From Paenibacillus soyae (lineage in GTDB: Bacteria; Bacillota; Bacilli; Paenibacillales; Paenibacillaceae): a DNA stretch of 64,000 bases. Every line of letters begins with the position of its first letter. The stretch's first letter is position 1. Positions 17,772 to 25,925 of this stretch are shown here, piece after piece. The notes under the pieces were generated by a model, which worked only from the letters and a program-made list of their open reading frames with translations, was not told where the DNA came from and searched no databases. The translations under genes were made by a program, and so were the position numbers. Location of the stretch: positions 1 through 64,000 of the forward strand of contig NZ_JANIPJ010000022.1 of the NCBI RefSeq assembly GCF_024623455.1, read 5' to 3'.

Positions 17772-19381
17772 TAGAAGTTTTGCTGGTCGATGACGAGACA
17801 TACGTAACGGAAAGCCTTCATGCGACGATTCCGTGGACGGACATGGGGGTGGCGCATGTGTATCAGGCGGCCTCGCCGTCCGAGGCCATTCGGATCATGG
17901 AGGAGCAAGACATCGATATATTGGTGACCGATATCCGCATGCCGGAGATGAACGGGCTTCAGCTCATCGAGCTGGTGGCCGAACGATGGCCGGATACGCG
18001 CTGCTTGCTGCTGACGGGCCATTCGGATTTTGAATACGCGAAGAAGGCGATTCAGCTGCAGGCCGTCGATTACCTGCTGAAGCCGGTGGACGACGCGGAT
18101 TTCATCAAGAGCCTCTCGGCGTGCATCGCGTCGCTGAAGGAGGAATGGGAGAAGGCCGACGAGTACCATCAGCTGGTATATACGATGAAGTCGGACCACT
18201 CCGTTCTAAAACAAAATTTGCTGCAGGAGCTGCTGCTCGGCAGACAGCTATCCGGCTCATCCATTGCCTCCAAGCTGGAGCAGTATGAGGTGAAGGTGCG
18301 CCCGGACGATTCCGCGCTGCTGCTCGCCGTACAGCTTGGGGATTATTTTACGGGGATGGATCACCAGTCCGTCTCTCTTATGGAATATGCGATCGGCAAC
18401 ATTGCGGAGGAAATTTTTGCCGCGCCTTATCGCGTTTGGCATGGCAAAGCGCCGCATGATTGTCTGGCCATTATCGTCTCGGCATCGCCGGACGGAGATT
18501 CCGCGGTGTTCCGCAAAGATCGGATTCGCGCGCTAGGGCTGCGGTTCCAGGAGACGGTTAACGATTATTTGAAGGGCAATATTTCGATCGTTTTCTCCGA
18601 TTGGTTCAACTTCCCGCAGGAGCTTGCCGGCATGTATCGCAGCGCTCAAGCCGCGATGTACCGCCTGCATCAGGAGGATGCTTATCTGGTGTTCCTGGAG
18701 GATATGCCGGAGCGAAGGGCGACGGGCGTCAAGGCGATCGAGGAGCTGTACAAGCCGCCGACGTTGATCCAGCTGCTCGAATCGGGCCAATGGGAAGGGG
18801 CGGAAGAGAAGCTTCGTATTCTGTTCGACGCGCTCGCCAGCGCCCAAGTGTCGAGGGAGCAGCTGTACGAGGTGTTCCTGTCCGTATCGAACGCTTACTT
18901 GTATATCGCGCATAAGAAAGGCATTGATCTATACGGCGGGGAAGGCGGAGGCGTCGACCTCATGCTGGATCGAAGCATGCTGCAGTCGGCGGAGAAGCTG
19001 CAGGCTTGGTCGAACGGCATGCTCGGCATGCTCCGGAGCGGCTGGACGGACGAGGAGAAGTACAACAAAAACCATATCATCAAGCAGGTGCAGGAGATGG
19101 TGCTCGGCGATCTGGGAGGCGAGACCTCCGTGAAGACGATCGCGGACAAGGTGTATCTGCACCCGGTCTACCTGTCGAAAATCTACAAGAGCGAGACGGG
19201 GGAGAGCCTCGGCGACTACATTATCCGGATGCGGATGGAGAAGGCGGTGTACATGCTCAAATCGACGAACAAGAAGATTTACGAGATCACGTCCGAGCTT
19301 GGCTATCAGAATCCGCAATACTTCAGCAAGGTGTTCAAGAAGCATTACGGCATGACGCCGAACGAGTATCGTGATCAATAA
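17768..19381 (+). CDS. YesN-type response regulator of galactan locus
   Basis: 537 residues. Receiver at 1-120 with D55 (LVTDIRMPEMNG) and K near 105; AraC-type DNA-binding domain in the last about 105 residues (VKTIADKVYLHPVYLSKIYK; YQNPQYFSKVFKKHYGMTPNEYR). The start ATG overlaps the kinase stop, with GGAGG upstream, so the pair is made together. It probably acts at the shared motif at 15794, 19461 and 21351. Confidence 0.92.
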   Translation: MIEVLLVDDETYVTESLHATIPWTDMGVAHVYQAASPSEAIRIMEEQDIDILVTDIRMPEMNGLQLIELVAERWPDTRCLLLTGHSDFEYAKKAIQLQAVDYLLKPVDDADFIKSLSACIASLKEEWEKADEYHQLVYTMKSDHSVLKQNLLQELLLGRQLSGSSIASKLEQYEVKVRPDDSALLLAVQLGDYFTGMDHQSVSLMEYAIGNIAEEIFAAPYRVWHGKAPHDCLAIIVSASPDGDSAVFRKDRIRALGLRFQETVNDYLKGNISIVFSDWFNFPQELAGMYRSAQAAMYRLHQEDAYLVFLEDMPERRATGVKAIEELYKPPTLIQLLESGQWEGAEEKLRILFDALASAQVSREQLYEVFLSVSNAYLYIAHKKGIDLYGGEGGGVDLMLDRSMLQSAEKLQAWSNGMLGMLRSGWTDEEKYNKNHIIKQVQEMVLGDLGGETSVKTIADKVYLHPVYLSKIYKSETGESLGDYIIRMRMEKAVYMLKSTNKKIYEITSELGYQNPQYFSKVFKKHYGMTPNEYRDQ

Positions 19382-19460
19382 GCGGAAGGCCCCGAATCAT
19401 GAACGGGGGGTTCCGCGCCAATAGCGGATAGTCGGCTAACAGATTGGGAAAGGTGCAGAA

Positions 19461-19506
19461 ATGTTCGCATTGTGTCATAGGCTGGTACTTCGGACACCCC
19501 TATAAT
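19461..19506 (+). promoter_or_regulatory. Promoter of galactan binding-protein gene with shared motif
   Basis: A diverged copy of the 18-base motif (ATGTTCGCATTGTGTCAT, 19461-19478), preceded by TGCAGAA as in the first copy, ends 23 bases before TATAAT (19501-19506). No -35 consensus. The spacing is identical to the kinase promoter. Confidence 0.6.
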
Positions 19507-19550
19507 GAGAGATGTAAGCAACACTAACCGCAAGGGGGAACGATAAACAA

Positions 19551-21251
19551 ATGAAAGCCTTTACTAAAAAAGGACTCGTGCTCGCCATGGCTGGCATGAT
19601 GAGCGTATCGCTGCTCGGCGCGTGCGGCAAAGCGAATAACGAAGGCAACGCAGCCGATAACGCGGGCAACACGGGCAATTCCGGCAACACGGCGGCGACC
19701 GAAAATGTGTACAAAGACAAATACGATCCGCCGGTAACGATCTCGACCGTATGGGGCATCGATCCGGAGTTGAAGTTCAAGAACGGCGAAACGATCGAAA
19801 ACAACGTCGCGACCAAATGGGCGAAGGACACGCTCGGCATCGACATCAAAACGATCTGGTCCGTAACGGACTCCAATAACGCATTCGCAACGAAAATGCG
19901 TCTGGCGCTTACATCCGGCGAAGAAATTCCTGACGTTGTAACGATCGGCGACGCGCAGCTGGCGCAAGACCTGATCGACTCCGGCTTGTTCCGCGAGGTA
20001 GGCTCCCTATTCGATCAGTACGCCAACGACACGTGGAAAGCCGCGATGGCGATCGACGAAAACGTTTGGAACCCGTATACACGCGACGGCGAGCGCATGG
20101 GCATTCCGGTTCTTGACTACGCGTACAACCACGACTACATGCTGTGGATCCGTCAAGACTGGCTGGATAAGCTGAACCTTAAGGCTCCAACGACTCTGGC
20201 TGAGCTGGAAACGGTTATGGAGAAATTCAAAAACGCGAATCCGGACGGCCTGAGCCCGGATCAAGTGACGCCGCTCAGCATCGGCTTCAAAAACAAAATG
20301 AGCACATGGATGGGCGACCCGTCCTGGATCTTCGGGGCTTACGGCACGCTGCCTGAGCAATGGAACGTCGGCGCGGACGGCAAGCTGGAATACGGCTCCA
20401 CGAACCCTGCGATGAAGCAAGGTCTCGAGACGATGAAGAGCTGGCTGGAGAAAGGCTACATTCCGGCTGAGACGGCTCTGTGGGATGAGAACAAAACATC
20501 CGAGCCTGCTGTAGCGGGTACGGCTGGTATTATCCCTGGCCCTTACTGGATGAGCGGCTGGCCGCTGTCCGATACAGTGAAGAACGCTCCTAACGCGGTA
20601 TGGAAGCCTTATGCGATTCCTGCCGGTCCGGAAGGCAAAGCGATGCGTCACGGCACGCATTTCACGAACGGCGTTACTCTGATCAGCAAAGACATGAAAA
20701 ACCCGGAAGCTCTGTTCACGTACCAAAACTACATGTTCGAGAATTACGCGGATCCGAAGCCGGGCGGCGTGTTCGACAACGGCCTGTTCAAAAACTACGA
20801 CTACGACATCGCGGAAGACGGCAAGCTGCTGCGTTGGGAAGAGATTCCTGGCGGCTACGTCAACTCCGTACGCTACCTGCTCGTTCGCGACGGCGCTCGT
20901 ATTCCGGACGCTCAGATGAAAGCTTTGCTGAATCTGGCTGACGGCAAAGAAGCCACAACTCGCTTGGAGAAGGAAGTGCAGACCGCTTACGGCGTCGAGA
21001 CGCCAGGCGCGGCGAAGGTTCTGTTGTCGCAGGAGGATATCTCGTTCAAAAACATGTTCACGGGCCCTCCGACTGAGACGATGAGCTCCAAGCTGGACTA
21101 CCTGAACAAAATCGAGCTTCAAACATTCAACGAAATCATCTACGGCAAGAAGCCGATCGAGGCGTTCGACGACTTCGTTTCCACTTGGAAAGCGGGCGGC
21201 GGCGACAAGATCACGGAGGAAGTTAACGCTTGGTACGACTCCGTCAAGTAG
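19551..21251 (+). CDS. LplA-type solute-binding lipoprotein
   Basis: 566 residues, longer than ordinary sugar-binding proteins and typical of the LplA/YtcQ group that imports polysaccharide fragments. Lipobox LGAC (C25) after MKAFTKKG and a hydrophobic segment; then an Asn/Gly-rich linker. The GH53 gene in the same cluster suggests galacto-oligosaccharides as ligand. A strong terminator follows the gene. Confidence 0.9.
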   Translation: MKAFTKKGLVLAMAGMMSVSLLGACGKANNEGNAADNAGNTGNSGNTAATENVYKDKYDPPVTISTVWGIDPELKFKNGETIENNVATKWAKDTLGIDIKTIWSVTDSNNAFATKMRLALTSGEEIPDVVTIGDAQLAQDLIDSGLFREVGSLFDQYANDTWKAAMAIDENVWNPYTRDGERMGIPVLDYAYNHDYMLWIRQDWLDKLNLKAPTTLAELETVMEKFKNANPDGLSPDQVTPLSIGFKNKMSTWMGDPSWIFGAYGTLPEQWNVGADGKLEYGSTNPAMKQGLETMKSWLEKGYIPAETALWDENKTSEPAVAGTAGIIPGPYWMSGWPLSDTVKNAPNAVWKPYAIPAGPEGKAMRHGTHFTNGVTLISKDMKNPEALFTYQNYMFENYADPKPGGVFDNGLFKNYDYDIAEDGKLLRWEEIPGGYVNSVRYLLVRDGARIPDAQMKALLNLADGKEATTRLEKEVQTAYGVETPGAAKVLLSQEDISFKNMFTGPPTETMSSKLDYLNKIELQTFNEIIYGKKPIEAFDDFVSTWKAGGGDKITEEVNAWYDSVK

Positions 21252-21261
21252 ATTGATTATT

Positions 21262-21303
21262 GCCCTTCGTCCGGCTCCCTTACCGGACGGGGGGCTTTTT
21301 TTT
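21262..21303 (+). terminator. Strong terminator after binding-protein gene
   Basis: Stem built on GTCCGG/CCGGAC and outer GCCC/GGGC pairing, followed by eight T. It separates the binding-protein transcript from the permease genes, which then have their own promoter region. Confidence 0.85.
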
Positions 21304-21350
21304 CATGGGAGCGCGAGGCCCGAGGGCCGAATACCCGGCAAAAAGTAAAG

Positions 21351-21417
21351 ATGTTGCAAACGTGCCATGAATGTTGGTTTTGTGAGCTACCTGACCGCAA
21401 GGCTGCCTCTGTATACT
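21351..21417 (+). promoter_or_regulatory. Third motif copy and promoter of the permease genes
   Basis: ATGTTGCAAACGTGCCAT (21351-21368) differs from the first copy by one base. A -10-like TATACT lies at 21412-21417, 44 bases after the motif, that is 21 bases (two helical turns) further than in the other two promoters. The gap 21252-21649 thus holds a terminator, this promoter and a 167-bp leader element. Confidence 0.5.
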
Positions 21418-21432
21418 TAACATATAGAGGTT

Positions 21433-21599
21433 GTTCAAAAAGTCCACTTTTGATCACGAAGCTTATCAAGGAGCCTGCTCGACTTCGAATATCGAATTCA
21501 GCCGGAACTTCCGGTGCTCACGTAGCTTCCACTACGCTCCGCTCCTCAGTTCCTAGCTTCATCCGATCTTCTCGGTGCTGAAAACTGGACTTTTTGAAC
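21433..21599 (+). repeat. 167-bp leader element, copy 1
   Basis: Begins and ends with inverted repeats GTTCAAAAAGTCC / GGACTTTTTGAAC and is nearly the same along its length as the element at 30311-30477, which is also 167 bp. It starts 16 bases after the -10 hexamer, so it would form almost the whole 5' leader of the permease transcript, ending 51 bases before the start codon. It looks like a MITE by its ends but like a leader RNA by its placement. Confidence 0.8.
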
Positions 21600-21649
21600 A
21601 CGCACTTATAGAAAACAAGCTATTACGGAGAGGTTAAGGGGGCTTAAGA

Positions 21650-22546
21650 ATGAGAGGCTTAAAACGCAACTGGCAGTTTCATCTAATGATCTTGCCGTCT
21701 CTTCTTTTTCTGATCGTATTCGCGTATTTGCCGATGGCGGGCATCGTCATGGCGTTCCAGGATTTCAAGCCTTGGGACGGCGTGTTCGGGTCCGAATGGA
21801 TCGGCTTGGAGAACTTTCGCACGATGTTCGAGCGCGATGACAGCATCCAGGTCATCTGGAACACGTTTATCATCGCCGCGCTCAAAATTATATTCAACTT
21901 GGTCGCTCCGTTTACGTTCGCGATCCTGCTTAACGAGATACGCAAGGCGTTCATCAGCCGCACGATCCAGACGCTGGTCTATCTGCCGCACTTCTTGTCG
22001 TGGGTCATTCTCGGCGGCATCCTGCTGAACATCCTGTCTACGGATGGCGGACTCGTCAACCGCATGCTGACCTCTTGGTTCGGCATCGAGCCGATCTTCT
22101 TCCTCGGGGACGGCAATTGGTTCCGCTTCACGGTTATCGCTTCGGAGGTGTGGAAGGAGTTCGGCTACGGCACGATCGTCTTCTTGGCCGCGCTGGCGAA
22201 CATCAACCCGTCGCTCTACGAGGCGGCCGAGGTAGACGGCGCGACGCGCTGGAAGCAGACGCTGCACATTACAATACCGTCGCTTATCCCGATGGCGATC
22301 GTGGTCGGCACGTTGTCGCTCGGCAATATTTTGAATGCGGGCTTCGACCAAATCTTCAATCTGTACAATCCGCTCGTGTACGAGAAAGGCGACATCCTCG
22401 ATACATTCGTCTACCGGACGGCGATTGAGGACGGGAAGTTCGGATTCGCTACGGCCGTCGGCTTGTTCAAATCGATCGTCAGCATGGCGCTGATCGTCAT
22501 CTCGTACCGGATCGCCTACAAAGTCGCAAACTACCGCGTGTTCTAG
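21650..22546 (+). CDS. LplB-type sugar ABC permease
   Basis: 298 residues, about six membrane helices, N-terminus MRGLKRNWQFHLMILPSLL typical of LplB. The EAA loop is EAAEVDGATRWKQTLHITIPSL. It pairs with the next permease, 28 bases downstream. Confidence 0.9.
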   Translation: MRGLKRNWQFHLMILPSLLFLIVFAYLPMAGIVMAFQDFKPWDGVFGSEWIGLENFRTMFERDDSIQVIWNTFIIAALKIIFNLVAPFTFAILLNEIRKAFISRTIQTLVYLPHFLSWVILGGILLNILSTDGGLVNRMLTSWFGIEPIFFLGDGNWFRFTVIASEVWKEFGYGTIVFLAALANINPSLYEAAEVDGATRWKQTLHITIPSLIPMAIVVGTLSLGNILNAGFDQIFNLYNPLVYEKGDILDTFVYRTAIEDGKFGFATAVGLFKSIVSMALIVISYRIAYKVANYRVF

Positions 22547-22573
22547 ACTGAAGCGGAAATGGAGTGAAGCAAC

Positions 22574-23452
22574 ATGTATCATAAAACAACGTCCTACCGG
22601 GTGTTCAACGTATTCAACACCGTGTTCCTGCTCGTGCTTGGCCTCATCTGCGTGCTTCCGCTGGTTCACGTTCTGGCGGTATCGTTCAGCGCCAAGTCGG
22701 CCGCGGATGCGAATTTGGTAAACCTGTGGCCGGTTGAATTCACAACGGTCGCCTATGAGAAGACGATTAACAACCCCGTGTTTCTAAGCTCGGTATGGGT
22801 GGCGGTGAAACGAACCCTTATCGGAACCGTGTTGACGCTGGTTCTCGCTTGTCTGGCGGCCTATCCGATGTCGAAGGAGAGCTCGACCTTCAAGGCGCGC
22901 AACATCTATGCCTGGGTATTCGTCTTCACGATGATTTTCCAAGGCGGCTTGGTGCCATTCTACGTCGTCATCCAAAACTTGAATCTGATCAACAACTTCT
23001 GGGTGCTTGTCCTTCCGGGAGCGGTCAACGTCTGGCTGACCATTCTGCTTCTGAACTTCTTCCGCGGCGTGCCGAAGGAGCTGGAGGAGGCGGCTTTGAT
23101 TGACGGAGCGGGGCACTTCCGAACGTTGATCAGCATTTATTTGCCGGTATCGCTGCCGGCGCTCGCCACGCTTGGTTTGTTCAGTATGGTGTTTCACTGG
23201 AATTCTTGGTTCGATGGCTTGCTTTATTTGCAGAACAAATCGGATTACCCGCTGGCTACATTCCTGCAGACGGTAATCGTGCAGCGGGACATGAGCTCGA
23301 TGACGTTCAACCCGAAGGAGATGGAGCTGCTGTCCCAGAAGACGGTGAACGCGGCCCAGATTTTCCTCGGCGCGCTGCCGGTGCTCGTCGTGTATCCGTT
23401 CTTGCAGAAGTTTTTTGTCAAAGGTCTCGTTCTGGGATCGGTAAAAGAATAG
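22574..23452 (+). CDS. LplC-type sugar ABC permease
   Basis: 292 residues, about six membrane helices, EAA loop EEAALIDGAGHFRTLISIYLP and the C-terminus PFLQKFFVKGLVLGSVKE, a hallmark of the LplC group. Confidence 0.9.
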   Translation: MYHKTTSYRVFNVFNTVFLLVLGLICVLPLVHVLAVSFSAKSAADANLVNLWPVEFTTVAYEKTINNPVFLSSVWVAVKRTLIGTVLTLVLACLAAYPMSKESSTFKARNIYAWVFVFTMIFQGGLVPFYVVIQNLNLINNFWVLVLPGAVNVWLTILLLNFFRGVPKELEEAALIDGAGHFRTLISIYLPVSLPALATLGLFSMVFHWNSWFDGLLYLQNKSDYPLATFLQTVIVQRDMSSMTFNPKEMELLSQKTVNAAQIFLGALPVLVVYPFLQKFFVKGLVLGSVKE

Positions 23453-23569
23453 AAGGCGGAAAGCGCAGTTTCGGAGACGAGGCTGTGTTTTTCTGGCTAT
23501 ATAAAGCGATTAACTCGAATGCCACCCAATATAGAGGCTGGCCAAATGTTCAAAGGAGATGATGGTGGA

Positions 23570-24610
23570 ATGGAGCAGGCATTTCTGAAAGGGATGGACA
23601 TTTCGTTTATCGATGAGGTCGAATCCGAGGGCGGCCGCTATTTTGCGGATGGCGCCGAAGCCGACGTGCTGGCAATCATGAAGAACAGCGGCGTAAATGC
23701 CGCCCGGCTGCGCATATGGAACGACCCGCCTCACCATTATAACAATATGGAGCGCACGGTCGCGATCGCGAAGCGGATCAAGGCGGCGGGCATGCATTTC
23801 TTGCTGGACTTTCACTATTCCGACCGATGGGCCGATCCCGCGAATCAGTGGAAGCCGAAGGCTTGGGAGGAGCTGCACGGAGCGGAGCTTTGCGAAGCGG
23901 TCCGGGCGTTCACCTATGAGGTTCTCGTTATGCTGCGGGCGGCCGGCGCTGCTCCGGATACGGTGCAGATCGGCAACGAAGTGACGCCGGGCATGCTGTG
24001 GAATGACGGCAAGGTGGACGGGGAATTCGATACGGACGAGCAGTGGGAGACGTTCACGGATCTGCTGAAGGCCGGTATTCAAGGCGCTTTGGAGGCGTTG
24101 CCCGGCGTGAAGATCATGATGCATATCGACCGCGGCGGGGATCATGCTTCGAGCGTGAAGTTTTATGACCGGATGGCGCGGCATGGAGTCGAATACGATG
24201 TGATGGGTCTGTCGTATTATCCGTGGTGGCATGGTACATTGGAAGATTTGCGCGGGAATTTGGCCGGTCTTGCGGAGCGTTACGGCAAACCGATCAACGT
24301 CGTGGAGACGGCTTATCCATGGACGCTCGAACGCCCGGAAGGCATGCCGATCATCGTCGAGAAGGAAGAGCAGCTGCATGCGGGGTATCCGGCGACGGTG
24401 GAAGGACAAGCGCAGTATTTGCGCGATTTCGTGGAGATCGTGAAGGCGACGCCGGGCGGGCTCGGCGACGGCTTCTACTGGTGGGAGCCGGCCTGGATCC
24501 CGTCCAAGGCGGAGTGGTCCGTCGGCCATCCGAACAACTGGTCGAACCTGACGCTGTTCGACTTCGCCGGCGGCAAGCTGGCGAGCATGGATGTGCTGCA
24601 GGGGGAGTAG
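23570..24610 (+). CDS. GH53 endo-beta-1,4-galactanase, intracellular
   Basis: 346 residues. Starts with the GH53 pattern KGMDISFIDEVE, then LDFHYSDRWADP. The acid/base E137 lies in QIGNEVTPG and the nucleophile E246 in VVETAYPW. It cleaves beta-1,4-galactan or its oligomers. No signal peptide is present, so it should act on imported oligosaccharides, in contrast to the usual secreted galactanases. Start ATG 23570 follows AAAGGAG; the upstream in-frame codons have no family likeness. Gene order ties the whole cluster to galactan. Confidence 0.9.
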   Translation: MEQAFLKGMDISFIDEVESEGGRYFADGAEADVLAIMKNSGVNAARLRIWNDPPHHYNNMERTVAIAKRIKAAGMHFLLDFHYSDRWADPANQWKPKAWEELHGAELCEAVRAFTYEVLVMLRAAGAAPDTVQIGNEVTPGMLWNDGKVDGEFDTDEQWETFTDLLKAGIQGALEALPGVKIMMHIDRGGDHASSVKFYDRMARHGVEYDVMGLSYYPWWHGTLEDLRGNLAGLAERYGKPINVVETAYPWTLERPEGMPIIVEKEEQLHAGYPATVEGQAQYLRDFVEIVKATPGGLGDGFYWWEPAWIPSKAEWSVGHPNNWSNLTLFDFAGGKLASMDVLQGE

Positions 24611-24624
24611 GGCTCGCGAAGTAA

Positions 24625-25080
24625 TTAGCGATCCATCGCATCGTTATTGCGCCGTACGTGGCTACCCGTAAACGAGTAGCCACATCCCAGATCGTTATTG
24701 GAGAATTTCGCTGCTCCCCCGACACGTTAGCGATTCATCGCATCGTTATTGCGTCGAACTCGGCTACTCGTGAGCGAGTAGCCACATCCCAAATCGTTAT
24801 TGGACAATTTCGCTGCTCTCCGAGAACGTTAACGATCCATCGCGTCGTTATTGCGCCGTACTCGAACTCTCGTGAACGAGTAACCGTTCCACAGATCGTT
24901 ATTGGTCGAATTGGCTGCATCCCCCGAACGTTAGCGATCTGTCACATCGTTATTGCGCCGTACTCGAACTCTCGTGAACGAGTAACCGTTCCACAGATCG
25001 TTATTGGTCGAATCGGCTGCATCCCCCGAACGTTAGCTATCTGTCACATCGTTATTGCATCGTACTAGGCTACTCGCGAA
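24625..25080 (+). repeat. Repeat array 1: 102-bp tandem units with 51-bp substructure
   Basis: The gap 24611-25112 is filled by this array. The core (A/G)TCGTTATTG occurs nine times exactly every 51 bases, at 24640, 24691, 24742, 24793, 24844, 24895, 24946, 24997 and 25048. Odd and even copies differ, giving 102-bp units (TTAGCG and variants at 24625, 24727, 24829, 24931, 25033). Units one and two contain hairpins with the arms GGCTAC/GTAGCC. There are no unique spacers. The reverse complement of array 2 aligns with it (shared GTAGCCACA then ATCG.TATTG.ACAA). Confidence 0.9.
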
Positions 25081-25112
25081 CGGGAAGCTGCATTTAACAT
25101 GCGGAGTTTTGA

Positions 25113-25772
25113 TCAAATATTTACCAAATTACTGGTTCCTGATCCGGCTAAGATATACGCATGATTTCGTTTTTTATCCGGTTTTAATGGAACGATCATG
25201 GATTTCGAATAAAGCCCCTTCAAAACTTTGCGAGAAAAAACCTCTCCTTTACCAATACACTGCATGACGTCGGAGATGCGAATAGGCCGATTAATGTATG
25301 CTGCAAATTGCAAAACTGCCCTCTCATAAACATTAAGTTCCTGCCGGTTCAAGGAATGTAATATACCCAATAACTCGAACAAGCTTGTCCTGCACTTGTC
25401 AGGCTTTTTGTTCATTTCGTCCCACGTAAAGGGGTAGTAAATATAGCCCTTATTGGCAATTGTACGAACTCTGAAGCGCTCGAAGTCGAAACGATCGCGG
25501 GTGATGTTCTCCGAATGCGCCACAAACCCTTCGCTTTCAAAGGCGATTCCTAAAGGGACATAAAAGATGTCCACAAAAATCGTTATTCCCGTAAATGTTA
25601 CAAGTTCATATTGTAATTTAAAGCCTTTGAACGTTTTAAACGCAGGCCAAAGTATTTCCTTAAACAACTTTTTCTCCGCAGTCATATCCTTCGAAAGCAT
25701 CTCAATCCTTCTCCCGGAAGCATCCTTCAATTGTTCTTTCAAAAACTGGGCATAGGCTTCTTCAAAAGTCAT
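25113..25772 (-). CDS. Vsr/DUF559-like nuclease with winged-helix-like C-terminus
   Basis: 219 residues, no signal or membrane segment. Residues about 60-118 follow the Vsr/DUF559 endonuclease plan: D68 in a beta strand (FVDIFYVPL), then E79 and E81 in AFESEGF, H85, and an Arg-rich helix with a final strand (RFDFERFRVR, GYIYYPFTWDEM). This is the PD-(D/E)xK-type core, with Glu where Lys is usual. Residues about 145-210 look like a winged helix (YERAVLQFAAYINRPIRISDVM). The promoter at 25868, a leader terminator and AGGGGAG before the ATG show that the gene is real. It is more AT-rich than its surroundings and is framed by two inverted repeat arrays, which suggests acquisition or a link between the protein and the repeats. 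The function is unproven. Confidence 0.6.
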   Translation of the reverse strand: MTFEEAYAQFLKEQLKDASGRRIEMLSKDMTAEKKLFKEILWPAFKTFKGFKLQYELVTFTGITIFVDIFYVPLGIAFESEGFVAHSENITRDRFDFERFRVRTIANKGYIYYPFTWDEMNKKPDKCRTSLFELLGILHSLNRQELNVYERAVLQFAAYINRPIRISDVMQCIGKGEVFSRKVLKGLYSKSMIVPLKPDKKRNHAYILAGSGTSNLVNI

Positions 25773-25793
25773 ATGATTCTCTCCCCTCAGATA

Positions 25794-25833
25794 ATAAAAA
25801 AACGCCGCTCATCCCAAATAGGATAAACGGCGT
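25794..25833 (-). terminator. Intrinsic terminator in the leader of the nuclease gene
   Basis: On the minus strand: stem ACGCCG/CGGCGT with inner ATCC/GGAT pairing, followed by a run of seven T. It lies between the promoter (25868) and the start codon (25772), so it would terminate most transcripts unless read through. It could be an attenuator or the end of a short RNA. Confidence 0.7.
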
Positions 25834-25867
25834 GTGCTTCACGCTTAGAAATATTTCAATTAGCTTG

Positions 25868-25895
25868 ATTATACAAAAATTTCAGTACTCTGCAA
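25868..25895 (-). promoter_or_regulatory. Promoter of the nuclease gene
   Basis: On the minus strand: TTGCAG, 16-base spacer, TATAAT. The surrounding 25840-25915 is strongly AT-rich. Transcription would start near 25860 and meet the terminator about 30 bases later. Confidence 0.6.
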
Positions 25896-25925
25896 CTAAA
25901 AATTGATAAATTTTACGTGGCACCA

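Noticed and set aside
19381-19416. Terminator after the galactan regulator gene
   Set aside because: A good stem (GCGGAA/TTCCGC with a GC core) is present but no T-run follows, so I do not call it a terminator.
21433-21599. Insertion sequence with transposase
   Set aside because: The element is only 167 bp and has no reading frame for a transposase.
24658-25068. Protein of 34-residue repeats on the plus strand
   Set aside because: The open frame is a by-product of a unit length divisible by three (the other strand is open too), with no ribosome-binding site and no recognisable fold.
24625-25080. CRISPR array
   Set aside because: Neighbouring units are similar along their whole 51/102-bp length; there are no unique spacers and no cas genes.
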